In this document: positions 28,047-37,218 of the stretch, piece by piece
Layout of the letters: the number at the start of each line of letters is the position of its first letter
Numbering within the stretch: position 1 is the stretch's first letter
Assembly: GCA_965203735.1 (NCBI GenBank)
Contig: OZ241909.1
Location: forward strand, 2,790,001-2,854,000
DNA length: 64,000 nucleotides
Origin: Bin55 sp965203735
GTDB taxonomy: Bacteria; Pseudomonadota; Gammaproteobacteria; Pseudomonadales; Azotimanducaceae
Reading direction: 5' to 3'
Translations under genes and position numbers: made by a program
The notes under the pieces: model-generated
Told to the model about the DNA's origin: nothing
The model's database searches: none
The model's input: the letters and a program-made list of their open reading frames with translations, nothing else

Positions 28047-28654
28047 TGCGGCAAGTAATCAGTGGTCAGCTGGGCGATTTTGCGACGATCTACGAGGAGA
28101 ACGTGGAAGTCGTGAGCGTGGCACGCCCACAAGCGAGGACTTGCGAGGCCCTAGCAAGGCAAATGATCCGTTCGCATCAGTTTCTGCGGTTGCAATGGGT
28201 CCAGTCTGCGGATGATCCCGATGCTCCGAAGAGTGAGCTGCCTGCCACAATAGACGCCGACACACATACTGCACTGTGTGATGAAATCGCTGAAGCCAGC
28301 GAAATGTTAGGAGAGCTTATGGGCTGCAAACGAGTTGGTATTCGACTCGAGTCACTAAACGCTCCAATGTGCCCACGATTTCATGCGGATCATGTGCCTT
28401 GCCGCATGTTGATCACAATCAGTGGTTTGGGAACAGAATGGATTCCCAATAGCGATGTTGATTGGGCTATTTTCGCCGATCTCGATACCATGGCTCCTCC
28501 CATCCAAGCGAACCGGCAGATCCAGCAATTGACCACAGGTCACTGGTCGATATTGAAGGGAGGCGCGTGGCACGATAGCTTTGGCGGCGTCGTTCACCGA
28601 TCTCCCCATGGGATTGGCGAACGATTGCTTCTGGCGCTTGATCCGATTTTCTGA
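28046..28654 (+). CDS. DUF1826-family protein
   Basis: About 202 residues; the start ATG shares one base with the preceding stop (TGATG), so translation is coupled. Recognisable segments are CPRFHADHVPCRMLITISGLGTEW and HRSPHGIGERLLLALDP, with conserved Cys and His residues that could bind metal. DUF1826 genes are known to sit beside COG0523 GTPase genes, often in zinc-responsive clusters. The function is unknown. It closes a two-gene operon. Confidence 0.82.
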   Translation: MRQVISGQLGDFATIYEENVEVVSVARPQARTCEALARQMIRSHQFLRLQWVQSADDPDAPKSELPATIDADTHTALCDEIAEASEMLGELMGCKRVGIRLESLNAPMCPRFHADHVPCRMLITISGLGTEWIPNSDVDWAIFADLDTMAPPIQANRQIQQLTTGHWSILKGGAWHDSFGGVVHRSPHGIGERLLLALDPIF

Positions 28655-28694
28655 GCCACCCACCTCGAGCGAAGCTAGCAAACGGATGAGTGAT

Positions 28695-28729
28695 GCACCT
28701 AGCGAGAGTACACGGACCTCCGTAGGTGC
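28695..28729. repeat. Nested inverted repeat
   Basis: GCACCTA and TAGGTGC (seven pairs) flank an inner ACGGA/TCCGT stem. It lies just after the DUF1826 gene in a 293-bp gap that otherwise shows nothing clear. No T-run follows, so it is not called a terminator. Confidence 0.35.
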
Positions 28730-28947
28730 TGAAGGATTCTGACTTCGTTCCCAGTTTGTCTTAGGCCGACTCTATACAATGGTGGCTGACGTTGAAACTC
28801 TCGATTCTTTTGACCCTTTGCTCTCGCCAATGTCCAGACATCCACTGCTTTTATGCAACCCTGTCAAAGTGCTTTTACTGTTCGACAACTTGAAGCTGTG
28901 CGAAGATTATTGTCAGAGGAAGATTCAGAAGTGCTAGAACCGGTCAC

Positions 28948-29394
28948 ATGAAAAGAATTGCGACAAGAACATTGGCGACAATTACAACCGTGGTCTTGGT
29001 CAGTGTTGCAGTCGCTGCAGTTATAGTTGTCTCACACGTGCCCAAGAGCGCGGTAAGCAAAGTAGAGGAAACACTAGAACCTGGCAAATATCAAGGTTAT
29101 TACATACGTTGCTACGATGCCGGCCAAACAGTAACGGAAGTTCAGAATCTCGGACCGGTTACCCACACCTATGAACACTATGTCTTTCGTTGCACTGCTA
29201 ACGCACCCGGCGAATCAACTGTGCACAAACTAAACCTCGGAATCGCACAAGCTGCTGGAATTTACGTTCACTGGTCTTCATGTGAAAAACGTGGCTTGCT
29301 GTCAGTGGGAGACTTTATCGTTAACGACTCCGAGTATGACATCGTTTTGCAAGAGACACTTGATTGCGTATCCGTAGACGCTGATCCAACATAG
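28948..29394 (+). CDS. Small exported hypothetical protein
   Basis: The protein has 148 residues. A Lys/Arg-rich start and a hydrophobic helix (TLATITTVVLVSVAVAAVIVV) anchor or export it. The remaining 115 residues look like a beta-rich domain with four cysteines (RCYDAG, FRCTAN, SSCEKRG, LDCVSV), which could form two disulfides in the periplasm. No family was recognised. It starts at ATG and stands alone. Confidence 0.6.
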   Translation: MKRIATRTLATITTVVLVSVAVAAVIVVSHVPKSAVSKVEETLEPGKYQGYYIRCYDAGQTVTEVQNLGPVTHTYEHYVFRCTANAPGESTVHKLNLGIAQAAGIYVHWSSCEKRGLLSVGDFIVNDSEYDIVLQETLDCVSVDADPT

Positions 29395-29546
29395 TCTAGG
29401 CGCACTTTACCGGACAAGTAAACCCAAAGCTGCATCGTCTTCTCACCTTGTTCGGGATCCGCGTCAAGCAATCATCTACGGATGGTTGTGACGAAAACCG
29501 AATGTCAAAGGTATCGATTGGTGTGTCCAATCGAAGAACTTAATGA

Positions 29547-31211
29547 TCAACGGGTACTAGTCTCGGCTGACTCATAGAGTCCAACTGCGGCGTCAGCGCT
29601 CACCAGACCCGAGTCAACATCGTTTCGCAAATCACTTGGATCTCGGTCCTTTGGCGATCCTCGTCCTCCACCTCCTGGTGTTTCCATGACAAGCGTGGCA
29701 CCTGCAGGAACGATTTCCTTACCTTTGCCTGCCAATTCGTCGCCGTCTTTCACGTAGACTCGTCCTGGTGCTCCTTCTAGTGCCCCTTCCCGTCCACGAG
29801 CTGCATGACCGATTCGATCAAACATCTTGGAAATAACAAAAGGCGCACCGGTGGCATGTTGAATTTCGATAACCTGACCCAATCCGCCACGAAATTTTCC
29901 GACACCACCAGAGTCCTGACGGTATTCGCGGCGCATGAACACAAGCGGCGACGTCACTTCATTGACCTCCGTAGAAGTCGTACGAACTCCCGACGGAAAC
30001 GCCGTTGTCGACAACCCATCACGTGTTGCGCGAGCCCCCGTGCCTCCATTGAAAATGGGATTGATCACAAAGTGAGTGGACCGAAAATTCGGGTTAGCAC
30101 TCGAATCACTCATAAGTACTGGATTCCAAATACATGAGGATCCTTCACTGGGAACTCGATCAGGAATAATTTCGTTCAAACATCCGATCACAACGTCAGG
30201 CAACATTTGTCCTAGTGCGTGGCGCGCTGATACGGGACACGGAGGTTCGGCATTCAGAATGGACCCAACAGGTGCCGAGACTCTTATGGCCGATAGCGAT
30301 CCTTCGTTGTTCGGAATGTCGTTCCCAATTAGGCATCGCGCACCAAATGAAGCGTAGGCTTCTGCATAAGGAAGGGGTACATTGATTCCATACCGAGAGA
30401 CGGGAGACGAGCCGTCAAAGTCGATGTCGATGCTGTTCTCATGAATCGTCAATGCACATTGGATGTGAATGGGATCGTCATATCCATCGACATTCATGGA
30501 GTACTTGTAGGTGCCTATTGGCAACTGTGAAATCTCCATCTCCATAGCCTTTTTCGAAGAATTCAGAATTTGGTCGCCAACGGTGTCTAGGTCACTCAGA
30601 CCAAATTCCCGAATCATTTCAATCAACTTCTGGGAGCCCGCATCATTACACGCCGTTAGGGAATAGAGGTCGCCTTCAGCGACCACAGGATCTCTGACGT
30701 TTGCCTGAATTAGTCGCATCAAAGTCTCGTCGATTCGACCTTTGTCAAACAACTTCGATATGGGCACCCATATTCCTTCCTCATAGACTTCATTTGCATC
30801 CGGTCCAAACCCTCGACCGCCCACATCGGCGATGTGACTGGTCGAAGCAAAAAGCGCGACCATGCGTTTATCCAGAAAAGTAGGAGTAACAACAGTAAAG
30901 TCATTGAGATGCCCGGTAGCCAACCATGGATCGTTCGTAAGCAAAACGTCACCGGGTTTCAAATCATCGATCGGAAACTCGTTCAGAAAGTTCTTTACGG
31001 ACCGCGCCATCGCATTCACATGTCCCGGAGTTCCCGTGATTGCTTGGGCAAGCATGTCCCCATGAGTGTTGAATACACCTGCGGACAAATCTCCCGCTTC
31101 CCGCACTACAGGCGAAAACGCCGTGCGCATCAATGTCTGGGCCTGATCTTCAACGATAGCTAGCAATCGATCCCAAACTAACTGTCGTTCTATGGCGTCA
31201 AGATTGCTCAA
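29547..31211 (-). CDS. hyuB: Hydantoinase B / 5-oxoprolinase beta-type subunit
   Basis: The protein has 554 residues and aligns with the HyuB/5-oxoprolinase C-terminal family: SPVVREAGDLSAGVFN, GDVLLTNDPWLATGHLNDFTVVTP, HIADVGGRG and a C-terminal GGGGRGSPKDRDP. With HyuA it forms an ATP-dependent amidase that opens hydantoin or 5-oxoproline-like rings. A strong ribosome binding site (AAGGAGGT on the minus strand, 31217-31224) five bases upstream supports the TTG start at 31211, which lies inside the end of hyuA (14-nt overlap). Confidence 0.9.
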   Translation of the reverse strand: MSNLDAIERQLVWDRLLAIVEDQAQTLMRTAFSPVVREAGDLSAGVFNTHGDMLAQAITGTPGHVNAMARSVKNFLNEFPIDDLKPGDVLLTNDPWLATGHLNDFTVVTPTFLDKRMVALFASTSHIADVGGRGFGPDANEVYEEGIWVPISKLFDKGRIDETLMRLIQANVRDPVVAEGDLYSLTACNDAGSQKLIEMIREFGLSDLDTVGDQILNSSKKAMEMEISQLPIGTYKYSMNVDGYDDPIHIQCALTIHENSIDIDFDGSSPVSRYGINVPLPYAEAYASFGARCLIGNDIPNNEGSLSAIRVSAPVGSILNAEPPCPVSARHALGQMLPDVVIGCLNEIIPDRVPSEGSSCIWNPVLMSDSSANPNFRSTHFVINPIFNGGTGARATRDGLSTTAFPSGVRTTSTEVNEVTSPLVFMRREYRQDSGGVGKFRGGLGQVIEIQHATGAPFVISKMFDRIGHAARGREGALEGAPGRVYVKDGDELAGKGKEIVPAGATLVMETPGGGGRGSPKDRDPSDLRNDVDSGLVSADAAVGLYESAETSTR

Positions 31212-33273
31212 TTCCTACCTCCTTGAACAATAACAAGTGATCCGACTCAAGACGACGTAGTCCAAAACCGGCCGGTACCACCGTAGTTGTATGTCGTTCG
31301 GTCACCAAAGCAGGTCCTATGACTAGCTGATCTCTTTCCAACTCATCTCGATGCAAAAGTGCGACACTTCTATCGTTTTCAAGTGATTCAGCAGACTTGT
31401 GAAGATGAGAACCTGCAACTTCAACAGAGATCGATGCGGTTGATGCGGGATCGAGCACTTCGTAATGCACGGCGGATACGTTCAGGGTCCAACTCATGAC
31501 TTCGATTGGCGCATCGGGAATAACGCGTCCATAAAGCGATGTGTACGTGGATTCAAAAGTCTTGAGCAATTCATCCTGATCGATGGACGAAGTCTCGAAG
31601 GGTACGGAAATCTCATGCCCTTGACCAACATATCTCATGTAAGCGGTACCTCGTTCCATGAACTCTCCCGTTGACGAAGCACTTTCGACCACTTGTGATG
31701 CTTCTTCTCTCATGTTGGACAGGACCTCTTGTACATGTGAAGGATCGTAGTTCTCCAGCAACATATGACTGCTACGCACTACTTCGTAAGAAATAGGAGC
31801 ATTCAAGAATCCTATTGCAGAGCCGACTCCAGCGTCTTGAGGAATCACCACACAAGCCAAGTTTAGCTTTTCGAGCAGTCGAGCGGCGTGCAGAGGTGCA
31901 GCACCTCCAAATGCAACCATTGTTCGCTGATTGAGCGACTTGCCCCACTCGGATGCGTGGCTTCGGGCTGCAGCTGCCATATTCTCGTCCACAATCTCCG
32001 CGATACCATGCGCCGTATTGCCAATTGAGAGTTGCATCGGTTGCGCAAGCTGCAAGTCAATTGCAGATTCTGCAGATTCCTTGTTGAGCGCGAGATTGCC
32101 GCCCGCGAATTGATTGGGATCGAGACGATCCAGTACGCAATCTGCATCGGTGACTGTGGGATTCGATCCTCCTTTCCCGTAGCAGGCGGGACCTGGATCT
32201 GACCCCGCGCTCTCGGGACCGATTTGAATTCTTCCAATCTTGTCGAGGTGGGCGATCGAGCCACCTCCCGCCCCTATCTCTACCATTTCAATGACTGGGA
32301 TTCGAACCGGCAGACCACTACCCTTCTTGAAGCGATAGGCACGATCTACTTCGAATGCCCGAGAAAGCAGTGTCTTGCCTTCATCGATGAGGCTGAGTTT
32401 TGCCGTTGTGCCACCCATGTCAAACGAAATCACTTTGTCCGCTTTGATTTCCCTTGAAATCTGCTCCGCCAAAATCGCTCCACCCGCCGGTCCCGATTCC
32501 ACAAGACGGATCGGATAGCGACCTGCCGTTTCGAATGTCGTCAAGCCTCCACCGGAAGTCATCATCAAATAAGGACAATCAAATCCTCGAGAATCGAATC
32601 TCTCGGACAGCCGTCCAAGATAAAACTTCATCAGGGGCAGCACATACGCATTTGCGCATGTCGTCGACATCCTTTCGTATTCTCGGATCTCTGGACAAAC
32701 GTCACTCGAGAGGCTAATGGGAATGTTGCCCATCTGATCCCTGACTCGCTGTCTAACTGATCGTTCATGTTCATCGTTCACGTAGGAGTGCAGAAACCCT
32801 ATCGCCACGCTTTCTACGCCTTGAGCGCGCATTTCCGCAATCGCCTCGTCGACGGAGTCTACGTCGAGCTCAATCAATACGTCTCCGTGCGCATTCATTC
32901 GTTCCACGATTGGAAGTCTCAACGTACGTGGTACAAGGGCTACGGGACGTTCAATATTGATGTCGTACTGTTCGAACCGATTCTCCAACGCCATTTCAAG
33001 AACATCTCTGTGTCCTGATGTAGTGAGCAATGCAGTTTTTGCACCGCGCCTCTCAATTAACGCGTTCGTCGCAAGTGTTGTTCCATGCAAGATGATTTCA
33101 ACATCGTTTGGAGTCGCACTAGTTTCCGAAAAGATCTGTTCGATGCCGTCCATTACAGCATCGCTCGGATCCTCTCGAGATGTCAATACCTTTGTGGAGT
33201 GGACTTGTCCATCTAGCTCCAGTACAACGTCCGTGAAGGTTCCACCAATGTCAATTGCTAACCCGTTGTTCAT
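31198..33273 (-). CDS. hyuA: Hydantoinase A / 5-oxoprolinase alpha-type subunit
   Basis: The protein has 691 residues from ATG. The ATPase fold signatures are clear: LAIDIGGTFTDVVLE at the N-terminus, ILHGTTLATNALIERRGAKTALLTT, ESGPAGGAILA, SFDMGGTTAKLSLID and VAFGGAAPLHA. Family members use ATP to drive hydrolysis of cyclic amides; whether this pair prefers hydantoins, N-methylhydantoin or 5-oxoproline cannot be read from sequence. It is the first gene of the hyuAB operon. Confidence 0.92.
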   Translation of the reverse strand: MNNGLAIDIGGTFTDVVLELDGQVHSTKVLTSREDPSDAVMDGIEQIFSETSATPNDVEIILHGTTLATNALIERRGAKTALLTTSGHRDVLEMALENRFEQYDINIERPVALVPRTLRLPIVERMNAHGDVLIELDVDSVDEAIAEMRAQGVESVAIGFLHSYVNDEHERSVRQRVRDQMGNIPISLSSDVCPEIREYERMSTTCANAYVLPLMKFYLGRLSERFDSRGFDCPYLMMTSGGGLTTFETAGRYPIRLVESGPAGGAILAEQISREIKADKVISFDMGGTTAKLSLIDEGKTLLSRAFEVDRAYRFKKGSGLPVRIPVIEMVEIGAGGGSIAHLDKIGRIQIGPESAGSDPGPACYGKGGSNPTVTDADCVLDRLDPNQFAGGNLALNKESAESAIDLQLAQPMQLSIGNTAHGIAEIVDENMAAAARSHASEWGKSLNQRTMVAFGGAAPLHAARLLEKLNLACVVIPQDAGVGSAIGFLNAPISYEVVRSSHMLLENYDPSHVQEVLSNMREEASQVVESASSTGEFMERGTAYMRYVGQGHEISVPFETSSIDQDELLKTFESTYTSLYGRVIPDAPIEVMSWTLNVSAVHYEVLDPASTASISVEVAGSHLHKSAESLENDRSVALLHRDELERDQLVIGPALVTERHTTTVVPAGFGLRRLESDHLLLFKEVGIEQS

Positions 33274-33619
33274 GTTGAATCACCGAATTCTCGTACGAGG
33301 TCAGCGAGGGTTGACGAGGCGTATAACATCGGTAGAAATCCATTTGGAATTCGATCTATCGAGAGTGTTTGTGTCTCTCGCTTTGGGAATTTTACGGGCT
33401 TGTTAAGAACCACAAAGGAAAGTCAGTTGCTTCTTATAATCTTGATGTCTGTAGTTCGAACGGTTGCTCCATCTCCATCCCGTGAGAACGACACCCCTTC
33501 ATGTCGCAAGTGGCTCGGATTTTGGTTCCAACAACACTTGAAACGAATGAAATGGCAATCTTGCATGAATGTACAGCGTTCCCCAATTCTATTTTCAAGC
33601 TGAGTCGGTAGGCAGTTCA
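33274..33619. other. Divergent intergenic region
   Basis: This 346-bp gap separates hyuA from the PRPP synthetase gene and should hold promoters in both directions. A perfect TATAAT is at 33435-33440 on the plus strand, about 180 bp upstream of the chosen PRPP synthetase start, but no -35 box stands out. No gene is seen. Confidence 0.4.
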
Positions 33620-34567
33620 ATGGTCGGAAATGAAATCAAGTTGATTGCGGGAACGTCGCATCAAGAATTCACAAAGGAAATTGGACGCCATTTGGGAGTA
33701 CCACTTTCCGAAACCGAGATCATTCGGTTCGGCAACGAAAACATCATGTTTCAGTGCCAAGAAAACGTTCGGGGATCCGATGTCTTCGTCGTTCAGACTT
33801 CATGCCCGCCGCTGTCTGACTATATCGTCGAATTGCTCATCATTATCGATGCGCTCAAGCATGCTTCCGCAGGCAGAATTACAGCAGTTCTGCCTTATTT
33901 TCCTTACGCGCGATCGGACAAGAAAGATCGCCCTCGCATCTCAATTACGGCCAGGTTGATGGCGGACTTGCTCGAGACTGCAGGGGCTAGCCGTGTCCTC
34001 ACGATGAACCTGCACTCTCCTCAAGTCGGTGGATTCTTTCGAATACCTGTAGATCAACTGAATGCCACTCCGATCGTCTGCGATCAACTGCGCGCTACGA
34101 CCAGCCTCGCTAACTCTGTGCTAGTCGCTAGCGATGTTAGTGAAGCGAAAGACCTGGGCGACTACGCTCATCGTCTGGGATTGCCAATTGCGATTGTCGA
34201 CAAGCGTCGTGTTGACGACGCGGAGACTCCAGTTGCTGTCGGCTTAATCGGCGATGTTGCTGGACGCAACGGGCTCCTTATCGATGACGAAATCGCTAGT
34301 GGAGGAACTATGCTGGAAGCTGCACGCTTCTTGCAAGACCACGGAATCAATAGAGTAGAGGCTGCTGCCGTGCACCCGGTGCTTTCGGGTCATGCACATG
34401 AGCGCATAACCGAATCGCCTATAGAACGGCTAATTGTCACGGATACTATTCCGATAGACATGGAAAACGCAAGCCACAAAATCGAGGTGGTCTCGGTGGC
34501 AAAGCTCTTTGCAGACGCGATCAGTGCCATACACTCGGGAGAGAGTGTCTCTACGCTGTTCAAGTGA
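33620..34567 (+). CDS. prs: Ribose-phosphate pyrophosphokinase (PRPP synthetase)
   Basis: About 315 residues from the ATG at 33620, chosen because family members begin directly with the KLIAGTSHQEF-type strand; an ATG at 33569 would add 17 unrelated residues. The motifs are VQTSCPPLSDYIVELLIIID, LPYFPYARSDKKDRPR, TMNLHSPQVGGFF, and the PRPP-binding GLLIDDEIASGGTMLEAA. It makes PRPP from ribose 5-phosphate and ATP for nucleotide, His and Trp synthesis. ARSD replaces the common ARQD, and MNLHSPQ replaces MDLHAxQ, marking a somewhat divergent member. Confidence 0.9.
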   Translation: MVGNEIKLIAGTSHQEFTKEIGRHLGVPLSETEIIRFGNENIMFQCQENVRGSDVFVVQTSCPPLSDYIVELLIIIDALKHASAGRITAVLPYFPYARSDKKDRPRISITARLMADLLETAGASRVLTMNLHSPQVGGFFRIPVDQLNATPIVCDQLRATTSLANSVLVASDVSEAKDLGDYAHRLGLPIAIVDKRRVDDAETPVAVGLIGDVAGRNGLLIDDEIASGGTMLEAARFLQDHGINRVEAAAVHPVLSGHAHERITESPIERLIVTDTIPIDMENASHKIEVVSVAKLFADAISAIHSGESVSTLFK

Positions 34568-34606
34568 CCAGCAAACTTGCTAGAACTCAAATACTGAGTC
34601 CAAACT

Positions 34607-34680
34607 TGGAGGCTGGGGTCGGAATCGAACCGGCGTACACGGAGTTGCAGTCCGCTGCATGACCACTCTGCCACCCAGCC
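34607..34680 (-). tRNA. tRNA-Cys (anticodon GCA)
   Basis: On the minus strand the acceptor stem GGCTGGG pairs with CCCAGCC, followed by T and an encoded CCA. The anticodon stem-loop is CGGACTGCAACTCCG (anticodon GCA), and the T-arm is CCGGTTCGATTCC. It lies about 80 bp downstream of pgsA on the same strand, matching the enteric uvrC-pgsA-tRNA order. Confidence 0.95.
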
Positions 34681-34760
34681 CTAGAGAATGTGCACATACG
34701 TGTGCGGCGACATTCTACATTGTTCAATTTGAGGCACCTGGGGTGCCAAGAATCACCGGC

Positions 34761-35315
34761 TCATTCAAAGAAACCGGCTCTTAGAGAATCCCATGACGCT
34801 CTCAAGTGGATGAACATTGACCACAACGTTAGCGCAGTGGCAACGTAAATCAGTACTAGACCTATGATTGTCCACGGTCGATTAAGTTGCGCTGGATTTG
34901 CAAGAAGTATCACAATTGCAATCATTTGGACTGAGGTCTTGACCTTGGCAATGGTTGTAACAGAAACGCGTGATCGAGCTTGAACTTCCGCCATCCACTC
35001 TCGTAAAGACGCAATAAGCAATTCACGCCCGATAATTACTATTCCGGGAAGGGTCAGCCACAGACTTCCATAACATCCAACAAGCAGGACAAGTGCTGAG
35101 ACAACAACCAATTTGTCCGCGACTGGATCGATGAACGCACCGAACTTCGACGTAACCTCAAGCTTTCGAGCCAAGAAACCGTCGAGCCAGTCTGTCAAGC
35201 AAGCCAATGCAAACAACATACCTGCAATCCAGTGCAAGTCCCTAGTTGCAATGTAGAACAAGACAAACAGGGGTATGAGAGCAATTCTCAGCACAGAGAG
35301 GACGTTCGGAATCAT
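34761..35315 (-). CDS. pgsA: CDP-diacylglycerol-glycerol-3-phosphate 3-phosphatidyltransferase
   Basis: About 184 residues from the ATG at 35315, where the family N-terminus MIPNVLSVLRIALIPLFVL begins and only 13 nt after the uvrC stop; the frame is open further upstream inside uvrC. The CDP-alcohol phosphatidyltransferase motif is present as DWLDGFLARKLEVTSKFGAFIDPVADK (DGxxAR...GxxxDxxxD). Four to five membrane helices. It makes phosphatidylglycerol phosphate for PG and cardiolipin synthesis in the inner membrane. Confidence 0.93.
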   Translation of the reverse strand: MIPNVLSVLRIALIPLFVLFYIATRDLHWIAGMLFALACLTDWLDGFLARKLEVTSKFGAFIDPVADKLVVVSALVLLVGCYGSLWLTLPGIVIIGRELLIASLREWMAEVQARSRVSVTTIAKVKTSVQMIAIVILLANPAQLNRPWTIIGLVLIYVATALTLWSMFIHLRASWDSLRAGFFE

Positions 35316-35328
35316 CGTTCGCAACGGT

Positions 35329-37161
35329 CTAGCCACTATGAAGTACCCCATGTAGCTGTGAGGCAAGTCTTCGACTAATACCAGGAACCTTTGCCATTTC
35401 ATCGATGCTGGCAGACTTCATTGCTGTCACGGATCCAAAGTGAGTAAGCAAGCTCCGTTTTCTTTTGGCTCCAATTCCAGGTACATCGTCCAATTCAGAT
35501 CGCCGCCGCGTTTTCTGCCGCCGTGCTCGGTGACCTTCAACTGCAAACCTATGTGCTTCATCTCGAATGTGCTGCAAGAGATGCATCGCGCCACTCGTCG
35601 GTTCAATGTCTAGTGCTCCGTTCTCGTAATCCCAAATGGTTTCCAGTCCCGGACGACGTCCAGGACCCTTGGAAATCCCTAGCACTCGTACACCTTCAAC
35701 CATTAGATCTGAGAGTGTTCCGTGAACTTTGTTAATTTGTCCGCGTCCTCCATCAATGATCAACACATCGGGAAGCTTTCCCTCTCCCTCTTGGATTCTC
35801 CGATAGCGCCGCTCAACCGCTTGGCTGAGCGAAGCATAGTCGTCTCCAGATTCTACGTCCTGAATTCGGTACCTTCTATAGTCTGACTTGAGTGGTCCGT
35901 CCGCTTCAAAGACTACGCAGGAAGCCATTGTTGCTTCACCACTTGAGTGGCTAATGTCGAAACACTCCAAACGGCTCGGAACTTCCTCAAGGCCCAGACT
36001 GCTTTGAAGATCCAACATTCGATCCAAGTTGTTTTCCTGTGCCCGTACATGCGATTGCAAAGAAAGCTCAGCGTTTTCCTGAACCATAGATTGCCATCTA
36101 GCTCGAGTCGAGCGAACCTGAGCGGTGACTTCAACCAAACGTCCAGCTCTCTCGCTGAGTGCAGTCGCCAGCATGTCTCGGTTATCGACATCCACAAGCG
36201 TTAGCACAGTACGAGGAATCTCCCGTTCCACACCTCCGAAGTAGTACTGAGAGAGAAACTGTGATATCAGCTCCGAATCATTGGTCCCGAGCTCATTCTT
36301 GTGAAACCAATTTCTATGTCCCAATAGCCTTCCGTCACGAATGAACATGCCGTGGACGCAAACATTGCTCTCATTTGATGCGATTCCAAAGGCATCAACA
36401 TAGCCCGTCGAGGTATGAACACTTTGCTCCTCTTGGACCTTTCTCAAGTTCTGCAACTGATCCCGAATTCTCGCTGCAGATTCAAAGTCCAATTCTGAGG
36501 ATGCTGCGTCCATACTTGACTTGAGCTCCGAGAGAATTGATTGGCTCTTGCCGTTGAGGAAGAGCGAGGCGAGGCGTAGGTCCTCGTTGTACTTTTCAGG
36601 TTCGATTAGACCTACGCATGGCCCGCTACATCGCTTTATTTGGTGTTGCAGACATGGTCGTGAACGATTCTTGAAGTACGAGTCCTTGCATGGTCGCAAC
36701 TGGAACAGTCGCTGCAAAATTGAGATGCTCTTGCGTACCGCGGCTGCACTGGGATACGGTCCAAACAGCACTCCTCCGACGTTCTTGCTACCACGATGCA
36801 ACTCAATCTTCGGGAATTCATGATCGGTAAATCGAATAAAGGGGTAGCTTTTGTCGTCACGTAACAAGACATTAAATGGAGGATGGTGGGTCTTGATGAA
36901 GGTCTGCTCAAGCAGTAACGCTTCAGTCTCGCTGTTGGTGACAGTTACTTGAATGTCCCGAGTGCGTGCGACAAGTCGCATTGTCTTGGTCGCAAGACCT
37001 GTCGGACGAAAGTAACTAGACACCCGGGCTTTGAGATTTCTCGACTTGCCGACGTACAGTACGTTTCCGTCCTTGTCGATCATCCTATAGACGCCACTTC
37101 TTGTCGGTAGTGACGTCAGCAGTGCGTCAAATTTCTCTCTTCTGGCGATCGCTCTGGTCAT
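35329..37161 (-). CDS. uvrC: Excinuclease ABC subunit C
   Basis: The protein has 610 residues, normal length, from ATG. In order: a GIY-YIG nuclease (GVYRMIDKDGNVLYVGKSRNLKARV, about 18-100), a Cys-containing linker, a UVR motif (LDFESAARIRDQLQNL, near 215), an RNase-H-like nuclease (LECFDISHSSGEATMASCVVF, near 395) and helix-hairpin-helix repeats at the C-terminus (LDDVPGIGAKRKRSLLTHFG). It makes both incisions around UvrB-bound DNA damage. It forms a probable operon with pgsA. Confidence 0.96.
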   Translation of the reverse strand: MTRAIARREKFDALLTSLPTRSGVYRMIDKDGNVLYVGKSRNLKARVSSYFRPTGLATKTMRLVARTRDIQVTVTNSETEALLLEQTFIKTHHPPFNVLLRDDKSYPFIRFTDHEFPKIELHRGSKNVGGVLFGPYPSAAAVRKSISILQRLFQLRPCKDSYFKNRSRPCLQHQIKRCSGPCVGLIEPEKYNEDLRLASLFLNGKSQSILSELKSSMDAASSELDFESAARIRDQLQNLRKVQEEQSVHTSTGYVDAFGIASNESNVCVHGMFIRDGRLLGHRNWFHKNELGTNDSELISQFLSQYYFGGVEREIPRTVLTLVDVDNRDMLATALSERAGRLVEVTAQVRSTRARWQSMVQENAELSLQSHVRAQENNLDRMLDLQSSLGLEEVPSRLECFDISHSSGEATMASCVVFEADGPLKSDYRRYRIQDVESGDDYASLSQAVERRYRRIQEGEGKLPDVLIIDGGRGQINKVHGTLSDLMVEGVRVLGISKGPGRRPGLETIWDYENGALDIEPTSGAMHLLQHIRDEAHRFAVEGHRARRQKTRRRSELDDVPGIGAKRKRSLLTHFGSVTAMKSASIDEMAKVPGISRRLASQLHGVLHSG

Positions 37162-37218
37162 ATGTAGTTTGAGAGAATCGCAAGCTTCACTTTCAATTCG
37201 ATCACGAAGAAGTGTGGT

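Noticed and set aside
33569..33619. Upstream ATG for the PRPP synthetase
   Set aside because: The added 17 residues do not fit the family, whose members start at the first beta strand.
35316..35402. Longer pgsA frame reaching into uvrC
   Set aside because: The extension is a shadow of uvrC coding sequence; the ATG at 35315 matches the family N-terminus.
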